A DNA stretch of 20,513 bases from Acidobacteriota bacterium. GTDB taxonomy: Bacteria; Acidobacteriota; UBA6911. The notes under the pieces are model-generated. The model searched no databases. It had not been told where the DNA came from and saw nothing but the letters and a program-made list of their open reading frames with translations. The stretch lies in NCBI GenBank assembly GCA_017860075.1, contig JAFNAH010000002.1, positions 1 through 20,513 of the forward strand, in the 5' to 3' direction. Both the position numbers and the translations under genes were made by a program. Positions 16,198-20,513 of this stretch are shown here, piece after piece. Position 1 is the stretch's first letter. Each line of letters begins with the position of its first letter.

Positions 16198-16287
16198 TTC
16201 CCCCCCGGCGCGGTGCGGAACCGGGACCCGAGCGGGCGCGCTTTGTCGAAGCGCATCACTGCCCGATACGCCGGCGCAGCCTGAAAA
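16198..16287. other. Convergent intergenic gap after ribA
   Basis: 90 nt between two convergent genes. GCGCTT (16238-16243) pairs with AAGCGC (16249-16254), loop TGTCG, and CCCGG (16204-16208) can pair with CCGGG (16221-16225). Neither stem is followed by a T-tract on either strand, so I cannot call an intrinsic terminator. Rho-dependent ending or a weak bidirectional hairpin are possible. Confidence 0.35.
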
Positions 16288-16884
16288 TCATGGGGCGTAA
16301 TTCCTGACCAGGACGATGTCATCGTGGGTATCCGGCTTCTCGTCCGGACCCGATGAGACCAGCTTGACCGTGTCGGGACCCTCACGGAATGCCCTCAGCG
16401 GCTGGCGCCACGGATCAAGGCGGTACGCTTCGGTCATGTAGTTCGGATAGAGCGCGTCGGACAAATCCACGTAGTCGTCGAAAGCCGGAAGGTGACCGCT
16501 CTTCTGCCTGTATTGCAGGAGCGCTGCCGAAATGGTCTCGAGGACCTGATGCGCCTTGTCGACCTTGATACGGTCCAGGGCGGCCATCAGGTTTTCGACG
16601 CTCTCCCACTGATGGTTCCCAAGCCGGACATCACGGATCACCCACTCTCCCTGGACCTTTTCCATTCTGAAGGCAGCCCGCAAGGTCGTCTCCGCGATCG
16701 CGGTGCCGGCGGAGATCTGGCTCACCGAGACTACCTTGACGTCTCCCTCGTCCAGGACACCCGAGGGGAGATTGACGAGCAGTTTCTCGGCGCTGCTCCT
16801 GGTAACCGTGCGACCACCACATGCTGTGAGGAGATACACAAAGGGCAGGACCAGCGTGAGAAACCTGAGCCTGTAGCTGAACAT
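16288..16884 (-). CDS. Lipoprotein with GspG-like C-terminal domain
   Basis: 198 aa from the ATG at 16884; an upstream in-frame GTG at 16950 would add 22 residues before the signal. A short basic N-terminus, a hydrophobic stretch and a lipobox LTAC (cleavage before C22) predict an exported lipoprotein. Residues about 108-196 look like the globular part of type II secretion major pseudopilin GspG: a helix (ALLQYRQKSGHLP), then YRLDPWRQPLRAF and SSGPDEKPDTHDDIVLV, resembling the GspG calcium-binding loop with D181, D185, D188 and D189. The prepilin peptidase signal is missing. Function unknown; the GspG likeness is by eye. Confidence 0.75.
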   Translation of the reverse strand: MFSYRLRFLTLVLPFVYLLTACGGRTVTRSSAEKLLVNLPSGVLDEGDVKVVSVSQISAGTAIAETTLRAAFRMEKVQGEWVIRDVRLGNHQWESVENLMAALDRIKVDKAHQVLETISAALLQYRQKSGHLPAFDDYVDLSDALYPNYMTEAYRLDPWRQPLRAFREGPDTVKLVSSGPDEKPDTHDDIVLVRNYAP

Positions 16885-16890
16885 CCCCAA

Positions 16891-16920
16891 AATATACAGT
16901 AAACGCCGGAGCCGATGCAA
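16891..16920 (-). promoter_or_regulatory. Predicted promoter of the lipoprotein gene
   Basis: On the minus strand, TTGCAT (complement of 16915-16920) and TATATT (complement of 16891-16896) stand 18 bp apart, a good sigma-70-like match. A start site 7 nt past the -10 box falls at about 16884, the A of the ATG, so the mRNA would be leaderless or nearly so. This rests on sequence alone. Confidence 0.5.
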
Positions 16921-17097
16921 TCCGCCGCGGTTTGGGTTCGCGCCGCGCACGCGGACGATGCGCGCCTCGGCCGGGCCTACTCGCCGGTGGCCCTTCGCGC
17001 CTCATCTTCCGACTGGTACAGGATGCAGCCCTATGCGTCCAGCGTCTGAATCGCTGATGACCTCAGCATCGAATCGTCCCTCGGCTTCCAGATAGGC

Positions 17098-17103
17098 TAG
17101 AAT
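17098..17103 (+). promoter_or_regulatory. Predicted -10 box of recG
   Basis: TAGAAT at 17098-17103 matches the -10 consensus in five of six bases. No clear -35 hexamer lies at the expected distance. A start site at about 17110 would leave a leader of only a few bases before the recG ATG at 17113, and no Shine-Dalgarno precedes that ATG. Confidence 0.4.
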
Positions 17104-17112
17104 ACATCCCTT

Positions 17113-19278
17113 ATGGCCCCACCGAGGACAGATGCTCCGTCAAGGATCGTGCGGCTCGACACCGAAATTCAATATGTAAAGGGTGTGGGCCCCCGACGAG
17201 CCGAGCAGTTCGCCGAGCACGGCATCCGGACTGTCGGCGACCTCCTCTGTCACCTGCCTTTTCGATACGAAGACAGGACGCAGTTCCGTTCCATCTCCAG
17301 CCTGCGCGAAGAGGAGTGGGTACTCACGCGCGGCCGCATCGCCGGCATCGGCGGGTTCGAGGGCAGGAGGCGCAGGATCTCGGTCGTGGAGATCCTGGTC
17401 CGGGATGCGACCGGCAGCGTGCGGCTCAAGTTTTTCAATCAACCCTACCTGCGGAGCGTGTTCAAGCCAGGGCTTGACCTGATCATCTACGGCCAGGTGA
17501 AGCGCGATCCTCGCGCCCACGGGACCCTGGTGCTGATGAACCCCGAGTGCGAGCTGCACGAACAGGAAACGGGGCCGAGGGTGCACTCCGGAAGGGTCGT
17601 GCCGGTCTACCGCAGGCTTGGCGATATGCGTACACGCACGCTGCGCCAGATCGTGTTCGGGATAGTGTCGAACCTTCCTCCCGATATGGATGATCCGCTC
17701 CCGGGGTACCTCCGCAGGAGATACCGGCTGATGTCGAGGGACAGAGCCTTTGCTCTCCTCCATTTCCCCCTTCTGAACGGCACGACTCGAGAAGCCCGCA
17801 ACACGGAAATGGAGGCACTCAACCGCGGTCTTTCCCCCGCCCATAAGCGCCTGATCTTTGAAGAGCTCTTCCAGCTCAACGTCGGCCTGCAGATGATCCG
17901 AAGCTCCCGCACCCGTCTGCTGAAGGATCGCAGACTCCAGATCAGCGAAAACGTGCGTGAGGCGATCAAGAAGATACTGCCCTTTCACCCTACCGTCGCG
18001 CAGAAGCGGGTGCTCAAGGAAATTGCCGACGACATGCGGTCGCCGAGCCCCATGTCGCGCCTCCTCCAGGGCGACGTCGGTTCGGGGAAGACAATCGTTG
18101 CGGCACAGGCGGCGATCCTTGCCGCCGAAAACGGGTACCAGACCGCGATCATGGCGCCGACGGAGATCCTGGCTGAGCAGCATTACTTCAGCTTCCGCAA
18201 CCTGCTTACGCCGCTCGGTTACCGGATCGACCTGCTCAAAGGGAGCTTGCGCAGGAAGGAGAAGGACTCGGCGCTCGCCCGCATTGCCGCGGGCGAGACA
18301 CACATAGCCATCGGAACGCATTCGCTCATCCAGGATGAGGTGGAATTCGCGCGCCTCGCACTCGTCGTGATCGACGAACAGCACAGGTTCGGTGTGGTCC
18401 AACGCGGTGTGCTCATGGAGAAGGGTCACAAGCCGGATGTGCTGGTGCTGACCGCGACCCCCATCCCGAGGTCGCTGGCGCTGACTCTCTACGGGGATCT
18501 CGATATCTCGGTGATCGATCAGTTGCCTCCCGGCCGCAAGCCGATCGAGACCCGCTCGTACGAGCCGGAGGACCGGGAAGCGATCTACAAGGAGATCAGA
18601 AGAGTCGTCGAGGATGGGCACCAGGCCTATGTCGTGTATCCTCTGGTCGAGGAGTCGGAGAAGATCGACCTCCGGGCTGCCACGGAGATGGCCCGGCACC
18701 TGGAGCGTGAGGTCTTTCCCGATTTGCGCATCGGCCTCCTGCACGGGAGGATGAAGAGCGCTGAAAAGGACAGTGTGATGACGGCATTCGCAGCCGGGAA
18801 GATCCATGCACTCGTTGCCACGACGGTGATCGAAGTCGGGATTGACGTGCCCAATGCCACCCTCATGGTGGTGGAGCACGCGGAACGGTTCGGGCTGTCG
18901 CAACTGCACCAGCTGCGAGGCCGGGTCGGGCGGGGCGCTGCGCAGTCCATGTGCCTGCTCGTGGCCGACGCGCGGAATAACCCTGACGCCAGGCGCAGAC
19001 TCGAAATCATGTGTGAGACCAACGACGGCTTTCGCATCGCCGAAGTCGACCTGGAATTGCGCGGTCCCGGGGAAATCGCCGGCACCAGGCAGTCGGGCAT
19101 TCCCGCATTCCGTTTTGCAAATCTGATCCGGGACCGCAAAGGCCTGGAACTGGCCCGGGAAGAAGCCGGGGAATTTCTCGGCAGGATCCGCCGCGGAGGC
19201 GACGAAGAGTGCCTTCGGCTCGCTTCACTGATCCGGAAGCAGGTTCGAGAAAGATACGGATGGGCGCTCATCGGCTGA
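17113..19278 (+). CDS. recG: ATP-dependent DNA helicase RecG
   Basis: 721 aa, slightly longer than E. coli RecG (693). RecG is a monomeric SF2 helicase that regresses stalled replication forks and limits unwanted re-replication. The N-terminal wedge (OB-fold) domain begins with IQYVKGVGPRRAEQF. Helicase motifs are Walker A GDVGSGKT (320-327), motif II DEQH (421-424) in VIDEQHRFGVVQR, motif III TATPIPR (447-453) and motif VI QLHQLRGRVGRG (597-608). The TRG-type C-terminal region follows. ATG at 17113 is taken as start; GTG at 17149 is possible. Divergent from the lipoprotein. Confidence 0.97.
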   Translation: MAPPRTDAPSRIVRLDTEIQYVKGVGPRRAEQFAEHGIRTVGDLLCHLPFRYEDRTQFRSISSLREEEWVLTRGRIAGIGGFEGRRRRISVVEILVRDATGSVRLKFFNQPYLRSVFKPGLDLIIYGQVKRDPRAHGTLVLMNPECELHEQETGPRVHSGRVVPVYRRLGDMRTRTLRQIVFGIVSNLPPDMDDPLPGYLRRRYRLMSRDRAFALLHFPLLNGTTREARNTEMEALNRGLSPAHKRLIFEELFQLNVGLQMIRSSRTRLLKDRRLQISENVREAIKKILPFHPTVAQKRVLKEIADDMRSPSPMSRLLQGDVGSGKTIVAAQAAILAAENGYQTAIMAPTEILAEQHYFSFRNLLTPLGYRIDLLKGSLRRKEKDSALARIAAGETHIAIGTHSLIQDEVEFARLALVVIDEQHRFGVVQRGVLMEKGHKPDVLVLTATPIPRSLALTLYGDLDISVIDQLPPGRKPIETRSYEPEDREAIYKEIRRVVEDGHQAYVVYPLVEESEKIDLRAATEMARHLEREVFPDLRIGLLHGRMKSAEKDSVMTAFAAGKIHALVATTVIEVGIDVPNATLMVVEHAERFGLSQLHQLRGRVGRGAAQSMCLLVADARNNPDARRRLEIMCETNDGFRIAEVDLELRGPGEIAGTRQSGIPAFRFANLIRDRKGLELAREEAGEFLGRIRRGGDEECLRLASLIRKQVRERYGWALIG

Positions 19279-19300
19279 GAGGAGATACTTCCTCTGCAGC
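19274..19300 (+). other. Hairpin over the recG stop codon
   Basis: GCTG (19274-19277) plus AGAGGA (19278-19283) pair with TCCTCT (19290-19295) plus CAGC (19297-19300), with a 6-nt loop and one bulged G, about 10 bp in all. The stem includes the recG TGA. No T-run follows, so a canonical terminator is not supported; it might protect the recG mRNA 3' end or separate it from rsmD. Confidence 0.35.
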
Positions 19301-19404
19301 GGGTTCGGAACCGAGACGCAACAGCTTACGTGCACATACTCCTTCATAGCGTGTGCCGGCAGCTGGAATCTCGGCAGGCGGCGCTCATCATCCAGGGGGA
19401 ATCC

Positions 19405-19983
19405 ATGCGTGTCATTTCGGGACTCTATAGGGGGCGCAAGCTGCGCGGCCCGCGCGGGCTGGACCTCCGACCGACCGGGGACCGGCTCAAGGAAACGGTG
19501 TTCAATATCCTCGGTCCGGGACTGCAGGGCTCGGTGTTCGTCGACGCGTTTTCCGGGACCGGCTCCATAGGCATCGAGGCACTGAGCCGCGGTGCAAACG
19601 AGGTGGTCTTCATTGAAAGCGGGCGGGAAGGCGTCTCACTGATCCGTCAGAACCTCCTACTCTGCGGGATCACGGACGGTGTCCGCCTGCTGCCCCGGGA
19701 CATATTTACAGCGCTCCGTGCGCTCGGCCGCGAGGGATTCTCGGCGGACACCGTGTATCTCGACCCTCCTTACGATTGGCAGCCCTACAAAGATCTGATC
19801 GATACCATCGTGGCCGTTTCGATTGTCGGGCTGTCATCCCGCGTGGTCCTGGAACATCACCGGAAATCGAGCGTCCCGGAGGCGGGGAGCGGATATGGCC
19901 TTACCCGGCGGGTTCGGCAGGGCGACAGCTGCCTGAGCTTCTACGCCATTTCCCCTGACGGGATCAGGAAGACGCCGGCGTGA
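19405..19983 (+). CDS. rsmD: 16S rRNA (guanine(966)-N(2))-methyltransferase RsmD
   Basis: 192 aa, matching the family. RsmD uses S-adenosylmethionine to methylate G966 of 16S rRNA, in the P-site region. The start MRVISGLYRGRKL and the LRPTGDRLKETVFNIL segment are typical; the SAM-binding motif I is FSGTGSIG (49-56), and the catalytic DPPY is at residues 120-123. ATG at 19405 follows AGGGGGA by four nt; an in-frame GTG at 19330 would add 25 residues without homology. In many bacteria coaD follows, but here the 3' end overlaps the opposing sigma-factor gene by 20 bp. Confidence 0.95.
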   Translation: MRVISGLYRGRKLRGPRGLDLRPTGDRLKETVFNILGPGLQGSVFVDAFSGTGSIGIEALSRGANEVVFIESGREGVSLIRQNLLLCGITDGVRLLPRDIFTALRALGREGFSADTVYLDPPYDWQPYKDLIDTIVAVSIVGLSSRVVLEHHRKSSVPEAGSGYGLTRRVRQGDSCLSFYAISPDGIRKTPA

Positions 19984-20512
19984 TCGGAGGCCTCCGCCCA
20001 TGTATGCAGCGACGCCTTGTCTTCACCATGTGCGTGCAGGCCGCGGACGTCCGGGCCGGCGGGTGGCGCATCGCCCTGCGCAGGAACCTGCGCAGTCTCC
20101 TGAGCCCCTGCATACTCCGGTGACGCAATGTCGAATAGGGTATTCCGCTGACACTGCCGGCTTCGCGGATCGAACTGAGGCCGGGATCGAGATAGGTGAG
20201 GCACAAGGCCTCGTACTGTTTTGGCGGCAACCCGCTGAGCCCCTTGCGTAACCAGTGGAGAGCTCTTTCTGTCCGCTCTGATTCCTCCCTGAGCTCCATC
20301 GTCTCCTGAGGGTTTGCCTGTTCAGTAGCCGGGCACGAATCCGAGTCGATGGAAGAATGGCTGCAGCGCTCCCTTTTCCGAAAGTGATAGAGCTCGATTG
20401 CGGCGTTGGCTATAGCCCTCCCGAGGTACATTCTGAGCTGTTCCTCCGACACGAATGACCGGTTCCGCATCATCACTCGCCTCACGGCCTCATGGAGGGC
20501 ATCCTCCGCATC
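19964..20512 (-). CDS. ECF-like sigma-70 factor, 5' part outside window
   Basis: The frame is open to the window edge, so the N-terminus is missing; 182 residues are visible. The first residues DAEDALHEAVRRV resemble the region 2 core of ECF sigma factors, and LRMYLGRAIANAAIELYHFRKRER looks like region 2.4, which reads the -10 element. A linker follows, then region 4 with LPPKQYEALCLTYLDPGLSSIREAGSVSGIPYSTLRHRSMQGLRRLRRFLR, a helix-turn-helix that reads the -35. A basic Pro/Arg-rich tail of about 38 residues follows. No anti-sigma factor is seen in the window. Family membership is clear; the ECF group is unknown. Confidence 0.8.
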   Translation of the reverse strand, partial: DAEDALHEAVRRVMMRNRSFVSEEQLRMYLGRAIANAAIELYHFRKRERCSHSSIDSDSCPATEQANPQETMELREESERTERALHWLRKGLSGLPPKQYEALCLTYLDPGLSSIREAGSVSGIPYSTLRHRSMQGLRRLRRFLRRAMRHPPARTSAACTHMVKTRRRCIHGRRPPITPASS

Positions 20513-20513
20513 G

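Noticed and set aside
16238..16254. Terminator after ribA
   Set aside because: The 6-bp stem has no T-tract on either strand, so it does not meet the pattern of an intrinsic terminator.
17140..18909. 589-codon open frame on the minus strand inside recG
   Set aside because: Antisense shadow of recG; lacks a ribosome-binding site and recognisable domains.

Overview
This window is a core-genome region from a moderately GC-rich bacterium. It carries the uninterrupted str-S10-spc-alpha ribosomal superoperon on the + strand, followed by ribA and then a small set of single genes. The layout and protein features suggest a diderm (a lipoprotein with a canonical lipobox, a stand-alone E. coli-like RibA). 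Candidates include Acidobacteriota or a deltaproteobacterium-like lineage, but nothing in the sequence fixes the phylum. S14, S4, L36 and adenylate kinase all keep complete cysteine (zinc-binding) sets, so the zinc-dependent paralogue forms are used.

Layout. 2-109: last codons of tuf (EF-Tu). 124-5414: S10 operon (S10, L3, L4, L23, L2, S19, L22, S3, L16, L29, S17). 5519-11187: spc operon (L14, L24, L5, S14, S8, L6, L18, S5, L30, L15, SecY). 11204-12308: adk, infA, rpmJ, with the often-present map gene absent. 12361-15578: alpha operon (S13, S11, S4, RpoA, L17 with a Lys/Ala-rich tail). 15604-16197: ribA, 25 nt after rplQ and probably co-transcribed. 16288-16884 (-): a lipoprotein whose C-terminal half resembles a GspG-type pseudopilin globular domain; it converges on ribA and diverges from recG. 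17113-19278: recG. 19405-19983: rsmD. 19964-20512 (-): an ECF-like sigma factor cut off by the window end and overlapping the rsmD 3' end by 20 bp.

Functionally, nearly everything serves translation and its coupling to transcription and secretion: about two dozen ribosomal proteins, EF-Tu, IF-1, RNA polymerase alpha, the SecY translocon, adenylate kinase, and downstream a 16S rRNA methyltransferase. RecG (replication fork rescue) and RibA (riboflavin synthesis) are housekeeping neighbours.

No gene-free stretch exceeds 300 bp; the longest is the 228-bp divergent promoter region between the lipoprotein and recG. Several operon-internal gaps (72-117 nt) hold GC-rich inverted repeats, some directly before the genes for S8, S14, S4 or IF-1, which makes them candidates for autogenous control. 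I saw no canonical rho-independent terminator, tRNA, rRNA, CRISPR array, insertion sequence or phage gene. I found no convincing new multi-gene system; the best leads are the RNA structures, the pseudopilin-like lipoprotein, and the very short leaders predicted for the divergent promoters.
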